Counted from the stretch's first letter, positions 24,795 through 35,097 are shown. The stretch is DNA of 64,000 bases from an uncultured Aquimarina sp. (GCA_947498815.1 CANMLU010000009.1:62001-126000); one strand, 5' to 3'. Numbers and translations are program-made. Notes: generated by a model from the sequence alone, not told the origin.

Positions 24795-26480
24795 TTATCT
24801 CACCAGTATTCTTTTGGTATAAGGCGCTCCGTTGGTCGTATTTTCAAAATAGATAAAATACATTCCGCTAGCCTTATCAAACAATTCTATACTGGGGTTT
24901 TCTGCGGTTATCTGACCCGAACCTACTAGTTGCCCAAAAATATCGTATATCAAATAGGTAAGATTCTCACCTGCTGTACTGGAAACATTTACCATCCCTT
25001 GAGTTGGATTAGGAAACAATACAATATCTGTTTCCGCTCCCCCACATACGATATTATTCGTTTCCGTTGATGTTTGCCCTCCAAGCTCTTGAGAAAGCAT
25101 ATTTAACTTTGTTTTTCTAGTATTACTCGGATCCAACCACGAAGAAAGGCTATTATTAGAATCCGTTGTTGAAGAACACCATGAAACATTAAATTTCCCA
25201 TAAAAATCAGGTAGATCATTATCAACTGTACCCTGGCAAGCGGCACCTCCTCCTGCAAGCTGCCCTACAATTCTTCCATTTGAATCAAAAAGAGCCGAAC
25301 CTGAAGAACCTCCTTCAGTAACACCAAGATCCCAATCATTCACCACCCATGAATTTACAGGAGCTACAAGACCCTGTATAGTTTCAATAGCACTACCAAG
25401 AGCTGCATTTTCTCTACATACCTTCATAATATCTCCATTGGGATGATGAATCCCCACGGCAAATTCTGGGACATCTCCTGTACGATCCCATCCAGCCCAT
25501 TCTAAATTCCATTCATCAGGAAGTCCTGTATCTATATTAATTAACAATACATCTGAGTCGGAGTTATTAGCAAGTACCGTTGCTCCACTTGTCGTTTGGT
25601 TAAAACTACCGTCTGTACTCGGTGTAGTTGTTGCACATGAAGGGTTTGGGCTTACCCAATTAAAACGAAAGGCCCATGTTGCAGGATCCTCGGTTCCTCT
25701 TGTACTGATATAACAATGATTTGCAGACAAGAAATAAGGCTTTCTATCATTGCTAGTATTATTAATTAATGTACCAGAACACACTCCCCCTCCTAATATA
25801 AATAGGGCAACTGACCGTTTCAAATTTTCTTTTAAAGGGTCAAAATCTGCTCCAACAGTACAATCTACATCTTGATTACAATCCTCGGAACTTCCCAGTG
25901 CTTTTGCTTTTATCTCAACATCAGTAATCGATCGATATCCATGCACAACCTTTGATAAGCTTAACTCTCCTTTTCCTTTCACTTCTGTAGGTTCAAAATA
26001 TTCTATCCAAATATTTTCTCCTTGCACCATCCAGGTTCCCAACATTTTATCAGGCCTATTAAAAACACTTGTATATGCTCCTAATAAATCAGATCTATCT
26101 CTATTATACAAATACACAGTAGCTCCTTCTGGTACTTTGAACTTATTAAAAATAAAATTCAACGTTTTTGCCCCTTTCGAAACAATATTGATTCGCCAGA
26201 TTCTTCCATTTGGTAATTCATCCCAAACTCCAGAATTATCAAGATTAAGATTTACATCGAGTTCATATCCAAACCTCCAGGGAATGGATTTATTGGCATC
26301 ATTCTTAGCATCTTCTGCCTGAATTTTACTCAAGTCAAAACTCTTCATGAGTACAGCAGTAACATTACTTTTATTCTGTGCATTTATACTCCAACTTAAT
26401 GGTACACCTTCATTGGTAACTTGTGCACTTGCGATTATAACAAATAATGATAGTACTACTAATAACTTATATCTCACCAT
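24795..26480 (-). CDS. Secreted trypsin-like serine protease with T9SS sorting domain
   Basis: The 561-residue protein has a signal peptide (ending at ASAQ, about residue 20), a beta-rich pro-region (about 50-180) and an S1-family catalytic domain resembling lysyl endopeptidase. The triad is visible: His in FLSANHCY, Asp in SDVLLINID and Ser in TEGGSSGSALFD. Cysteine pairs suggest disulfides. Residues of about 485-561 (VLFPNPTQGMVNV ... SGMYFIYFENTTNGAPYTKR) are a type A T9SS C-terminal sorting domain, so the protein should be exported through the outer membrane and shed or anchored. It may process extracellular peptides for uptake. Confidence 0.92.
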   Translation of the reverse strand: MVRYKLLVVLSLFVIIASAQVTNEGVPLSWSINAQNKSNVTAVLMKSFDLSKIQAEDAKNDANKSIPWRFGYELDVNLNLDNSGVWDELPNGRIWRINIVSKGAKTLNFIFNKFKVPEGATVYLYNRDRSDLLGAYTSVFNRPDKMLGTWMVQGENIWIEYFEPTEVKGKGELSLSKVVHGYRSITDVEIKAKALGSSEDCNQDVDCTVGADFDPLKENLKRSVALFILGGGVCSGTLINNTSNDRKPYFLSANHCYISTRGTEDPATWAFRFNWVSPNPSCATTTPSTDGSFNQTTSGATVLANNSDSDVLLINIDTGLPDEWNLEWAGWDRTGDVPEFAVGIHHPNGDIMKVCRENAALGSAIETIQGLVAPVNSWVVNDWDLGVTEGGSSGSALFDSNGRIVGQLAGGGAACQGTVDNDLPDFYGKFNVSWCSSTTDSNNSLSSWLDPSNTRKTKLNMLSQELGGQTSTETNNIVCGGAETDIVLFPNPTQGMVNVSSTAGENLTYLIYDIFGQLVGSGQITAENPSIELFDKASGMYFIYFENTTNGAPYTKRILVR

Positions 26481-26506
26481 TCAATTTTTTTTAAAAAAAG
26501 CTAAAT

Positions 26507-26542
26507 CAAAGTTAACTATTTAAAAATACTAGAATATCAAAA
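26507..26542 (-). promoter_or_regulatory. Candidate promoter of the T9SS protease gene
   Basis: On the minus strand TTTTG (26538-26542) and TAACTTTG (26507-26514) are separated by 23 bases, at the long end of the Bacteroidota consensus spacing, shortly upstream of the start codon. Confidence 0.4.
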
Positions 26543-26595
26543 TAAAACTATTAATTTCCCATTTGAAACATTTTTGAACGAAACACGAACCTCTC

Positions 26596-28356
26596 ATGTC
26601 TCTAAACATAACGTCCAATCCATTAATTGATCGATTACCTCCTCATTTGAAACAATTCATAAAACCACAAAATTATGAGGAATATACATCAATAGATCAA
26701 GCAGTTTGGCGATATGTTATGAGAAAAAACATTACTTCACTGAGCAAGATTGCTCATAATTCGTATCTCAACGGGCTCAAAAAAACTGGTATTTCTATTG
26801 AAAATATTCCTAGTATGTATGGAATGAATCGCATTCTGAAGGAAATTGGTTGGGCTGCTGTTGCCGTAGATGGTTTTATTCCTCCAAATGCTTTTATGGA
26901 GTTCCAGGCATATAACATCCTTGTCATTGCTTCAGATATTAGACAACTAGAAAATATTGAATATACTCCTGCTCCGGATATCATACATGAAGCTGCAGGA
27001 CATGCTCCTATAATTGCCAATCCAGATTATGCAGAATACCTAAGACGTTTCGGAAAAATAGGATGTAAGGCGATTTCCTCGAAAAAAGATTACGAAATGT
27101 ATGAAGCTGTTCGTGAGCTTTCGATCTTAAAAGAAGCACATGACACGAATCCAAGAGACATAACAGATGCCGAAAAAAGAGTCGAAGTATTACAAAATCT
27201 AAAATCGACGCCTTCAGAAATGGCCTTAATTCGAAATCTACATTGGTGGACCGTTGAATACGGGCTAATAGGCACCACTGAACATCCCAAAATTTATGGT
27301 GCTGGCTTACTCTCGTCTATTGGAGAGAGCGAATGGTGTATGACCGATCATGTAAAAAAGCTACCCTATTTACCAGAAGCTGCTTTCCAAGATTTCGACA
27401 TCACAAAACCACAACCTCAACTCTTTGTTACACCAGATTTTGCTTACCTATGTCAAGTACTCGAAGAATTTGCAGATACTATGGCATTAAGAAAAGGAGG
27501 ACATCGTGGGCTAGCAAAATTAATTGAATCAGAAAACTTGGGGACCATTGAACTCAGTACAGGGTTGCAGATCTCAGGAGTTTTTGCACGTATGATAAAA
27601 AATGAAGACAATGAGGTCATTTATTTTGAAACTTCCGGCCCTACGGCACTTTCATTTAGAGAAAAAGAACTTATCGGACATGGAGTAGATGTTCACTTTA
27701 AAGGTTTTAGATCTCCTATTGGAAAATTAAAAGGAATAAACCTTGCTATCGAAAATATGTCCCCCAGAGACCTTAAAGCATATAATTTTTATGATGGCGA
27801 ATACATCGAATTTGAATTTGAGAGTGGAATCACTGTAGCTGGAACAAATATCACAGGTATTCGGAATATCAAAGGAGAACTTATTCTGATTCAATTTAGT
27901 GAATGCACTATCAAATATAAAGATGAACATCTCTTTAGGCCAGAGTGGGGAACTTTTGATCTTGCCGTTGGAAAAGAAATTGTTTCCGCCTTCTCCGGAC
28001 CGGCAGATGACTATTCCTTTGATCTGGTAACGCACAAGTCAACAAGTACAATAGTAAAACGAATCTATTCTGAAAAAGAAAAAGAATTGCATTCCTTATA
28101 TCAATCTGTTCGAGATATTAGAGAAGGAAAAAATGCCAAGTTTTCATTGGAAGCAGTTTTTGATATTCTAAAAACTGACCACATAAATGATTGGTTACTA
28201 CCTATAGAAATTTATGAATTGATTCATGATCGTGATAAAAATTTTGCTCCTCAAATCCTAGAGCATTTGAGTAACATTGAACTTCGAAAACCTGAAATAA
28301 AGCATTTAATAAAAAGTGGTATAGAGATTATCAAAAACCACCATAAACCTGCATAA
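26596..28356 (+). CDS. Aromatic amino acid (phenylalanine) hydroxylase, long form
   Basis: A 586-residue pterin-dependent hydroxylase, probably converting phenylalanine to tyrosine. The iron ligands are visible: His131 and His136 in DIIHEAAGHAPII and Glu244 in YGAGLLSSIGESEW. The catalytic domain covers about residues 80-310. There is no N-terminal ACT domain. About 270 further residues (310-586) form a beta-rich and then helical C-terminal region that I cannot assign, and which is absent from the short bacterial PhhA (about 260-300 residues). The gene is monocistronic, diverges from the protease, and lies 2.4 kb from the TetR/paa block, which would handle the competing phenylalanine route. 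Confidence 0.9.
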   Translation: MSLNITSNPLIDRLPPHLKQFIKPQNYEEYTSIDQAVWRYVMRKNITSLSKIAHNSYLNGLKKTGISIENIPSMYGMNRILKEIGWAAVAVDGFIPPNAFMEFQAYNILVIASDIRQLENIEYTPAPDIIHEAAGHAPIIANPDYAEYLRRFGKIGCKAISSKKDYEMYEAVRELSILKEAHDTNPRDITDAEKRVEVLQNLKSTPSEMALIRNLHWWTVEYGLIGTTEHPKIYGAGLLSSIGESEWCMTDHVKKLPYLPEAAFQDFDITKPQPQLFVTPDFAYLCQVLEEFADTMALRKGGHRGLAKLIESENLGTIELSTGLQISGVFARMIKNEDNEVIYFETSGPTALSFREKELIGHGVDVHFKGFRSPIGKLKGINLAIENMSPRDLKAYNFYDGEYIEFEFESGITVAGTNITGIRNIKGELILIQFSECTIKYKDEHLFRPEWGTFDLAVGKEIVSAFSGPADDYSFDLVTHKSTSTIVKRIYSEKEKELHSLYQSVRDIREGKNAKFSLEAVFDILKTDHINDWLLPIEIYELIHDRDKNFAPQILEHLSNIELRKPEIKHLIKSGIEIIKNHHKPA

Positions 28357-28380
28357 AATACAATCAGGATCTATTGTCTT

Positions 28381-29328
28381 CTAAAAATTTATATGAGGAT
28401 ACTCTTGCTGAAGTTTATCTTTTTTTGAAGCTATACCTTCTAAAAACAAAGCGTGTTGCTTACTTTTTGGATTAAATGGACGATGTGTTAACCCTTTTTG
28501 GATTTCTTCAACCTGGCGCATTGTTTTTTTTGCTTTTTCTGATATCCATGTTTCAGAAAAACGTTCCCAAATATATTGTGTTGCTATATCACTTGGGTGA
28601 ATCATATCTTCTTTATAAAAACGATAATCTCTAAGCTCATCCATCATGATTTCATATGAAGGAAAATATGACAAACTTGAACTCAAATCTATTGTTTGAT
28701 GAATAGCCGCAGTTAAATGTGATTTACTTCTATTATTGTCTACAAAACCATCCTTGATATGTCGCACTGGAGAGACAGTACCTATAATTTTTGCTGATGG
28801 ATTAAGGTTATGAATTAAGGCCTCACAGTTTTGAAGGCACTGTGTTATCTCATTAATAGATAACAATTCTTTTTCAAACTCCTTTTGTGGAATTTTATGA
28901 CAATTTGCGACTACCATATCCAATGATGCCAATCGATACACCCATGCAGTACCGAAGGTAATGAAGACATGGGTCGCCGATTTAATCTTATCTTTTGTAA
29001 AAGACAATGTTTCATTTAAATTTGAAAGCAATAGGCTTTGATCTGAATTACTCATACTAGAGTGTACATCAAAACTATGCCATTGCTCATTATGATAAAA
29101 CAGGTCCGTATCTACATATTTTTCTTCCTGAACAGCCATCCATAAAAATGTTTCGATAGCCTTGGGGTGAAAAAGAATTCCAAATGGATTAATTAGGTTA
29201 TTAAACTTATAATACTCAAGCTTTCTACCCATATTTTCAGCAAAACAAGAACCCAATAGCACGACCTGAGATTCATAATCAATTTTAGGTTCCTGAGATT
29301 GTAATGATATTTTGGTTTGCAGATTCAT
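28381..29328 (-). CDS. GSCFA-domain protein
   Basis: The 315-residue protein carries the family-naming GSCFAENMG motif near residue 27, followed by the HPKAIETFLWMA and FITFGTAWVYRL segments and VSPVRHIKDGF. GSCFA proteins resemble SGNH/GDSL esterases: the Ser of GSCFA, the FGTAW block and a C-terminal IHPSDIATQYIWERF histidine fit a triad. The substrate is unknown. It is common in Bacteroidota as a single gene and has no functional neighbours here. Confidence 0.88.
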   Translation of the reverse strand: MNLQTKISLQSQEPKIDYESQVVLLGSCFAENMGRKLEYYKFNNLINPFGILFHPKAIETFLWMAVQEEKYVDTDLFYHNEQWHSFDVHSSMSNSDQSLLLSNLNETLSFTKDKIKSATHVFITFGTAWVYRLASLDMVVANCHKIPQKEFEKELLSINEITQCLQNCEALIHNLNPSAKIIGTVSPVRHIKDGFVDNNRSKSHLTAAIHQTIDLSSSLSYFPSYEIMMDELRDYRFYKEDMIHPSDIATQYIWERFSETWISEKAKKTMRQVEEIQKGLTHRPFNPKSKQHALFLEGIASKKDKLQQEYPHINF

Positions 29329-29344
29329 ACACTTGATAGTTTCT

Positions 29345-29367
29345 CGCGAAGACGCAAAGACACAAAG
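29345..29367. repeat. CGCAAAG repeat, copy 1, flanking the GxxExxY gene
   Basis: CGCGAAGACGCAAAGACACA with AAG following, 42 bases beyond the 3' end of the GxxExxY gene. Its partner at 29821 is in inverted orientation. Confidence 0.6.
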
Positions 29368-29409
29368 TTTAGTTCTTTATTTTAAAAAATAGAGTAATTA
29401 TAATAAGCC

Positions 29410-29820
29410 TTATAGTCCATTTACTATTCTGGCAATTCCGGTCTTTATTAAAGGACTATTGAAATTAATTAATAAACCCAATTTCATTCCAGTCAACTTC
29501 AAGTACGTTAACAATTGCTTTGAATGTACTTGAGCAATTTGTTCAACTGATTTTAGTTCAACAATTACCTTATTTTCAATTATCAAATCAGTCCGGAAAC
29601 CCATATCCGTTGTTTTTCCTTTCCAGATAACGGGCAAAGTTTTTTGCCTTTCTACTTTTAAACCAATTGAAGTTAATTCGTGAAACATTATCTCTTCATA
29701 AACTGATTCAAAAAGTCCTGGCCCCAATTCCACATGAATATGATATGAGCAATCAACAATAATACCGGCTAACTCATTTTCAAATAATTCCTCATCAATT
29801 TGTTTAATCTCTCTTGGCAT
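29410..29820 (-). CDS. GxxExxY protein
   Basis: A 136-residue protein of the family named for its GxxExxY motif, here GLFESVYEE at about residues 34-42. Also typical are GFRTDLIIENKVIVELKSVE, which looks like a restriction-endonuclease-fold D...E-x-K core, and the LTYLKLTGMKLGLLINFN end. Function is not established; the nuclease-like core makes nucleic-acid cleavage plausible. The gene is bracketed by inverted CGCAAAG repeats, the usual setting of this family, which suggests it moves as a small cassette. Confidence 0.9.
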   Translation of the reverse strand: MPREIKQIDEELFENELAGIIVDCSYHIHVELGPGLFESVYEEIMFHELTSIGLKVERQKTLPVIWKGKTTDMGFRTDLIIENKVIVELKSVEQIAQVHSKQLLTYLKLTGMKLGLLINFNSPLIKTGIARIVNGL

Positions 29821-29836
29821 CTTGGCGACTTTGCGT
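29821..29836. repeat. CGCAAAG repeat, copy 2
   Basis: CTTGGCGACTTTGCGT, which reads ACGCAAAGTCGCCAAG on the minus strand, ends directly at the GxxExxY start codon. It is inverted relative to the copy at 29345. Confidence 0.6.
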
Positions 29837-29841
29837 AATTT

Positions 29842-32475
29842 CTATTTCAGATATTGTTTCGCATTCTCCAAAGCTTCTTCGATTCCTGCTGGGTTTTTAC
29901 CACCGGCTGTAGCAAAGAATGGTTGTCCACCACCACCACCTTGGATATACTTACCTAGCTCGCGAACTATTTGTCCTGCATTTAATTCTTTTTCATCTAC
30001 CAAGTTCTTTGAAACATAACACGACAATAAGGCCTTGCCATTTTGCTCGGTTGCAAACACCACTAATATATCTTCAAGTTCTCCTCCAAGTTCAAATGAT
30101 AAATCTTTTATCCCAGCAGCATCAAGGTCTACTTTTTTGGCCAAAAACTTAATACCATTTATTTCTTCAAACTCTGATTTGAGATCTCCTTTTAGGTTTT
30201 TCGCTTTATCTTTTAACAGTGTTTCTATTTGTTTCTTAAGCGTAGCATTTTCTTCTTGTAAAGACGCAATAGCTTTTACTGGGTCCTTTGCATTTTTCAA
30301 AACGGTTTTTACCTCATTATACGATGCCGATTGAGTTGTAAAATATTCTTTTGCCGCATCACCGGTAATAGCTTCGATTCTTCGAACTCCTGCTGCAATT
30401 GCACTTTCTGACGTAATTTTAAAATGCCAAATAGTACTTGTATTCTGAACATGTGTACCCCCGCACAACTCCATTGATTCTCCAAATCGTATTGCTCTTA
30501 CACTATCGCCATATTTCTCTCCAAATAATGCAATAGCACCCTCTGCGATTGCCTTGTCATAAGAGATATTGCGCTGTTCTTCTAGCGGAAGCTGTTCCCG
30601 GATTCTAGCATTTACAAAATCTTCAACTTGTTTTAATTCTTCTGCAGACACTTTGGCAAAGTGCGAAAAATCAAAACGTAAGTTACCACTATGCACCATG
30701 GATCCTTTTTGCTCTACATGAGTTCCAAGAATAGTTCTTAAGGCCTGGTGCATCAAATGTGTTGCTGTATGATTCGAAGCCGATCTGGAACGTTGTTTTT
30801 CATCTACCACAGCAGTCAATGTTTCATGTATATGCTTGGGCAAATTTTTAGCAAAATGAATAATAAGATTATTCTCTTTTTTGGTATCTATAATATAAAC
30901 GACGTCTCCATTGGGCACTTCGAGATATCCTTTATCTCCGACTTGACCACCTCCTTCGGGATAAAAAGGTGTTTTGTCAAAAACCAGCTGATATAACTCT
31001 CCGTCCTTCTTACTATTTACTTTTCGATATCGAGTAACTTTAACATCTGCAGAAAGGTTATCATACCCGATAAATTCTTCCGTAGTACTATCCAATAAAA
31101 TCTCCCAATCGCCAGTAGAAACTTGCGAAGCCGCACGAGATCTTTCTTTCTGTTTTTGTAGTTGAGCTTCAAAACCTTTCTCGTCCAATTTATATCCTTG
31201 CTCGCTCAAAATTAAAGCAGTTAGGTCAATCGGAAAACCATAAGTATCATATAATTCAAAAGCTTTTTCTCCAGAAACAACTTTACCTTTGGTCTTCTTT
31301 ATAACATTATCCAAAAGCGTTAATCCTTGATCCAAGGTTCTTAAAAAAGATTGTTCTTCTTCTTTAATTACATTAAGGATAAGATTTTTTTGAGCTTTCA
31401 ATTCTGGAAATGCCTGGCTCATTTGATTACTTAAGGTTTCAACCAATTTATAGATAAAGGGCTCTTTTGTATCTAGAAAAGTAAATCCATAACGAATTGC
31501 TCTACGCAAGATTCTTCTGATTACATATCCAGCTCCTGTATTACTAGGCAATTGTCCATCGGCAATTGAAAAAGAAACTGCTCTAACATGATCTGCAATT
31601 ACTCGAATGGCAACACTCACTTTACCGTCTGCATCTGTTGGCAAACTGTCTTTATCATATTTAGAGTTTGTAATAGTTTCAATCTCTCGAATAAGCGGCG
31701 TAAAAACATCGGTATCATAGTTTGATTTTACATCTTGTAATGCCATACATAGACGCTCAAATCCCATTCCGGTATCTACATGTTGTGCAGGTAACTTCTC
31801 TAATGACCTATCGGCTTTTCGATTAAACTGCATAAAAACCAGATTCCATATCTCTACCACCAAAGGATCATCTTGATTTACCAAATCTCTTCCTGGGATT
31901 TTAGCTTTTTCTTCTTTTGATCTTAAATCCACGTGAATCTCTGAACATGGACCACAGGGTCCTTGATCTCCCATTTCCCAGAAGTTATCATCTTTATTTC
32001 CCATTATTATACGATCTTCGGGAACAATTTTTTTCCACAGATCATATGCCTCCTGGTCCATCTCTAGATTTTCATCTTTGGCTCCTTCGAAAACTGAAAC
32101 ATAAAGTATATCTTTATCAATACCATACACTTCTGTAAGTAACTCCCACGCCCATTCGATCGCTTCTTTCTTAAAATAATCACCAAAACTCCAGTTTCCA
32201 AGCATTTCAAACATGGTGTGGTGATAGGTATCCATACCTACTTCTTCCAGATCATTATGTTTTCCGCTTACACGAAGACATTTTTGGGTATCAGTAATAC
32301 GATTATTTTTTGGGGTACCGTTGCCCAAAAAGAATTCTTTAAACTGATTCATCCCGGCATTGGTAAACATAAGCGTAGGATCATCTTTAATCACCATTGG
32401 TGCAGATGCCACTATATCATGTTTTTTGGATTTAAAAAATTCTAAAAATTGATTTCTAATTTCTTGGGATTTCAC
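29842..32475 (-). CDS. alaS: Alanine-tRNA ligase
   Basis: An 877-residue class II synthetase that charges tRNA-Ala. The N-terminal catalytic domain has [28 protein letters not shown] and [13 protein letters not shown]. The editing domain has [13 protein letters not shown] and the zinc-binding CGGTHV. The C-terminal C-Ala domain ends in the glycine-rich [14 protein letters not shown]. Length and domain order are normal. It diverges from the M23 peptidase gene. Confidence 0.98.
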   Translation of the reverse strand: MKSQEIRNQFLEFFKSKKHDIVASAPMVIKDDPTLMFTNAGMNQFKEFFLGNGTPKNNRITDTQKCLRVSGKHNDLEEVGMDTYHHTMFEMLGNWSFGDYFKKEAIEWAWELLTEVYGIDKDILYVSVFEGAKDENLEMDQEAYDLWKKIVPEDRIIMGNKDDNFWEMGDQGPCGPCSEIHVDLRSKEEKAKIPGRDLVNQDDPLVVEIWNLVFMQFNRKADRSLEKLPAQHVDTGMGFERLCMALQDVKSNYDTDVFTPLIREIETITNSKYDKDSLPTDADGKVSVAIRVIADHVRAVSFSIADGQLPSNTGAGYVIRRILRRAIRYGFTFLDTKEPFIYKLVETLSNQMSQAFPELKAQKNLILNVIKEEEQSFLRTLDQGLTLLDNVIKKTKGKVVSGEKAFELYDTYGFPIDLTALILSEQGYKLDEKGFEAQLQKQKERSRAASQVSTGDWEILLDSTTEEFIGYDNLSADVKVTRYRKVNSKKDGELYQLVFDKTPFYPEGGGQVGDKGYLEVPNGDVVYIIDTKKENNLIIHFAKNLPKHIHETLTAVVDEKQRSRSASNHTATHLMHQALRTILGTHVEQKGSMVHSGNLRFDFSHFAKVSAEELKQVEDFVNARIREQLPLEEQRNISYDKAIAEGAIALFGEKYGDSVRAIRFGESMELCGGTHVQNTSTIWHFKITSESAIAAGVRRIEAITGDAAKEYFTTQSASYNEVKTVLKNAKDPVKAIASLQEENATLKKQIETLLKDKAKNLKGDLKSEFEEINGIKFLAKKVDLDAAGIKDLSFELGGELEDILVVFATEQNGKALLSCYVSKNLVDEKELNAGQIVRELGKYIQGGGGGQPFFATAGGKNPAGIEEALENAKQYLK

Positions 32476-32610
32476 ACTTTTAATTTTTATTCAAAATAAC
32501 ACAAAACACTTGATATTCTATTGATTAAAAAGAAAACAAGTAGTAGATGGTACTTCGATATTTGTCAGTTTTTTCTACACTTTGCAACATTTTACTATAT
32601 TTGTTGCGTT

Positions 32611-32636
32611 GTCTTGTCATAAAACAAGACTTTTTT
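32611..32636 (+). terminator. Terminator-like hairpin in the M23 peptidase leader
   Basis: GTCTTG (32611-32616), an 8-base loop and CAAGAC (32625-32630) are followed by six T. It lies 35 bases upstream of the M23 peptidase start, so it could be an attenuator or a chance hairpin; the stem is only 6 bp. Confidence 0.35.
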
Positions 32637-32671
32637 GGTTGATATCCTGCAAAAATAGCATATTTTAGATT

Positions 32672-33649
32672 ATGTCAAAGGTTAAATATTACTATGATAG
32701 TGAGACGCTTTCTTATCGCCGAATAGAGCAGAAGAAAGGACGTAAGTTTGGTTTAGCAGCAATTGGTGTGATTGGCACCTTTTTGGCTGGTTTTATACTT
32801 CTTTTAATATACTTAAATATACCTCAATTAGAAACTCCTAAAGAAAAAGCATATCGAAGAGAACTTGAGAATATGCAGTTTCAGTATGACCTTATGAATA
32901 AAAGGCTACAACGAGACGAGGAGATCTTAAATGAGATCGCAGAACGTGATGATAATATCTACCGCCTTTATTTTGGTGCAAAGCCGATCCCTGAAGAACT
33001 TCGGAATGCAGGTTTTGGAGGTGTAAATCGTTATAAAAACCTAGAAGGTTACGATAATTCTGAAATGATTATCGAGAGTAGTGAAAGAATTGATAAACTT
33101 ACCAAACAAATTGTAGTACAATCAAAATCTCTTGACGAGATTGCTTCCCTTGCAGAACAGAAAGAAGAATTGTTAGCAACTATCCCTGCAATTCAACCTA
33201 TACAAAACTCCGATTTAAAGCGAATGGCATCTGGTTATGGATGGAGAAGTGATCCTTTTACCAAGGCAAGAAAATTTCATTATGGTATGGATTTTTCGGC
33301 ATCTACAGGTACACCAGTTTATGCCACGGGTAATGGTGTTGTAAAAAGAGCGGATGCAAATTCGACCGGATACGGAAGACATATTCGAATAGATCATGGC
33401 TTTAACTATATGAGTTTATATGCTCACTTGAGCAAGTACAATGTAAAGAAAGGACAAAAAGTTAAGCGTGGTGATGTTATCGGCTATGTAGGAAACACAG
33501 GTAGATCTGTAGCGCCACACTTACATTATGAGATTTTTAAAGACGGCAACAAAATCAATCCAAGAAATTTTTATTACGGAAGTTTAACTCCCAAAGAATT
33601 TGCCGAAATGCTTAAGGCATCAAATTTAATTAACGAAACTCTAGATTAA
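32672..33649 (+). CDS. M23-family metallopeptidase, membrane-anchored
   Basis: A 325-residue envelope protein. A single membrane span is near residues 28-50 (LAAIGVIGTFLAGFILLLIY), then a coiled-coil region (about 55-165) and a C-terminal M23/LytM peptidase domain. Zinc ligands are in KFHYGMDFS and PHLHYEIF; GYGRHIRIDHGFNYMSLYAHL is also characteristic. It probably cleaves peptidoglycan cross-links or regulates amidases. It is the first of three same-strand genes (6-base gaps) with a CapA-like protein and a MerR regulator. Confidence 0.93.
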   Translation: MSKVKYYYDSETLSYRRIEQKKGRKFGLAAIGVIGTFLAGFILLLIYLNIPQLETPKEKAYRRELENMQFQYDLMNKRLQRDEEILNEIAERDDNIYRLYFGAKPIPEELRNAGFGGVNRYKNLEGYDNSEMIIESSERIDKLTKQIVVQSKSLDEIASLAEQKEELLATIPAIQPIQNSDLKRMASGYGWRSDPFTKARKFHYGMDFSASTGTPVYATGNGVVKRADANSTGYGRHIRIDHGFNYMSLYAHLSKYNVKKGQKVKRGDVIGYVGNTGRSVAPHLHYEIFKDGNKINPRNFYYGSLTPKEFAEMLKASNLINETLD

Positions 33650-33655
33650 ACATAC

Positions 33656-34762
33656 ATGCGCAGACTTCTTTTTATTGTTATAATTTTTGGTTTTAGCTCT
33701 TCTATACAAGCCCAAAAATATTCAAAAGAAGCAATCGATTCGATGTATACCATCGCAAAAAACACACAATTAAAATTAGCAAAACCTAAGCTCATAAGGA
33801 TTATGGCCGTAGGAGATATCATGATGGGGACGGATTTCCCAAATGATAGTTACCTACCTCCAAAAGACAAAGGACCTTTTGATGATGTTAACGCTATTTT
33901 AAAGCAAGCTGATATTCTGTTTGGTAACTTGGAGGGCACACTTACAGATGAAGGAGAAAATGCAAAAAGATGTTCTGATCCTTCAAAATGTTATTCTTTT
34001 AGATCACCCGAGTATTTTGGAAAGTATCTAGAAGAAACCGGTTTTGATGTTATGAGTATTGCTAATAATCATATTGGTGATTTTGGGGAAATAGGAATTA
34101 AGAACACCACCAAAACTCTTGAAAAACATAATATCGCATATGCAGGGGTGTTTGCACAACCTTCTACAATTTTTGAAAAGGATGGAATCACGTATGGATT
34201 TTGTGCTTTTGCACCAAACAAAGATTGCATAAAAATTCATAACTTGACCAATGCGAAAAAGATTGTAGCAGAACTTAAAGAAAAAGTTGATATAGTGATT
34301 GTCTCATTTCATGGCGGAGCCGAAGGCCTAAAATACACACATGTTACCAGGAAAACTGAGCGTTTTTATGGTGAAGATCGAGGTAACGTACATCTCTTTG
34401 CCCATACTATGATTGATGCAGGTGCCGATATTATTCTTGGACATGGCCCTCATGTTTCCAGAGCTTTTGAAGTGTACAAAAACAAGTTTATCGCCTATAG
34501 CCTAGGTAATTTTTGCACCTATTCGAGGTTTAATCTTGATGGAATTAAAGGATATGCTCCCATTGCTGAAATTGAGGTAGATATTGACGGAAACTTCAAA
34601 CGAGGAAAGCTACATTCGGCAAAACAAATCGATGAAATATATCCATTTATGGATGAGAAAAAAAGAGCTCTCAAGGAAATTCAAAAACTCACCGAAGCTG
34701 ATTTTCCTGAAAGCAAGCTCATTTTTGAAGAAGATGGAAGTTTTGTACAACAAAAAGAGTAA
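33656..34762 (+). CDS. CapA-family protein (metallophosphatase fold)
   Basis: A 368-residue secreted protein with a signal peptide (ending SIQAQ). The CapA/PgsA-type domain has VGDIMMGTDFP, FGNLEGTLTD, SIANNHIGDFGE, VIVSFHGGAEG and DIILGHGPHVSRA, giving Asp, Asn and His residues of a calcineurin-like metal centre. Relatives take part in poly-gamma-glutamate or capsule synthesis, but no other capsule gene is nearby, so the role is open. It begins 6 bases after the M23 gene. Confidence 0.88.
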   Translation: MRRLLFIVIIFGFSSSIQAQKYSKEAIDSMYTIAKNTQLKLAKPKLIRIMAVGDIMMGTDFPNDSYLPPKDKGPFDDVNAILKQADILFGNLEGTLTDEGENAKRCSDPSKCYSFRSPEYFGKYLEETGFDVMSIANNHIGDFGEIGIKNTTKTLEKHNIAYAGVFAQPSTIFEKDGITYGFCAFAPNKDCIKIHNLTNAKKIVAELKEKVDIVIVSFHGGAEGLKYTHVTRKTERFYGEDRGNVHLFAHTMIDAGADIILGHGPHVSRAFEVYKNKFIAYSLGNFCTYSRFNLDGIKGYAPIAEIEVDIDGNFKRGKLHSAKQIDEIYPFMDEKKRALKEIQKLTEADFPESKLIFEEDGSFVQQKE

Positions 34763-34767
34763 TCATT

Positions 34768-35097
34768 ATGTATGTAGACTTACCAAAAAAGATGTATTAT
34801 GGTATTGGCGAAGTCGCCGAGGCATTTGATGTAAATGCATCTTTGATTCGTTTCTGGGAAAAAGAATTTGATATTCTTAAACCCAAGAAAAACGCCAAGG
34901 GTAATCGGAAATTTACTCCCGAGGATATTAAAAACCTGGAGCTAATTTACCATTTGGTAAAAGAACGTGGGTTTACTCTAGAGGGCGCAAAAATTCATCT
35001 TAAAGAACAGAAAAGAGAAGCATTGGATAGTTTTGATATCATTCGCAAGTTAGAAGCTATCAAAGGACAACTTCTTAAAATTAAAGAACAATTATAG
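34768..35097 (+). CDS. MerR-family transcriptional regulator
   Basis: A 109-residue single-domain MerR-type DNA-binding protein: winged helix YYGIGEVAEAFDVNASLIRF, then WEKEFDILKPKKNAKGNRKF and a dimerisation helix. It has no C-terminal ligand domain. It starts 5 bases after the CapA-like gene, so it is the third gene of this small operon. Its target is unknown. Confidence 0.9.
   Translation: MYVDLPKKMYYGIGEVAEAFDVNASLIRFWEKEFDILKPKKNAKGNRKFTPEDIKNLELIYHLVKERGFTLEGAKIHLKEQKREALDSFDIIRKLEAIKGQLLKIKEQL

Noticed and set aside
32581-32603. Promoter TTTG...TATATTTG before the M23 gene
   Set aside because: The TATATTTG box is good, but the nearest TTTG elements give spacings of about 11 or 31 bases, outside the usual range.
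33656-34762. Poly-gamma-glutamate capsule locus based on the CapA-like protein
   Set aside because: No CapB or CapC homologues are nearby; the neighbours are an M23 peptidase and a MerR regulator.
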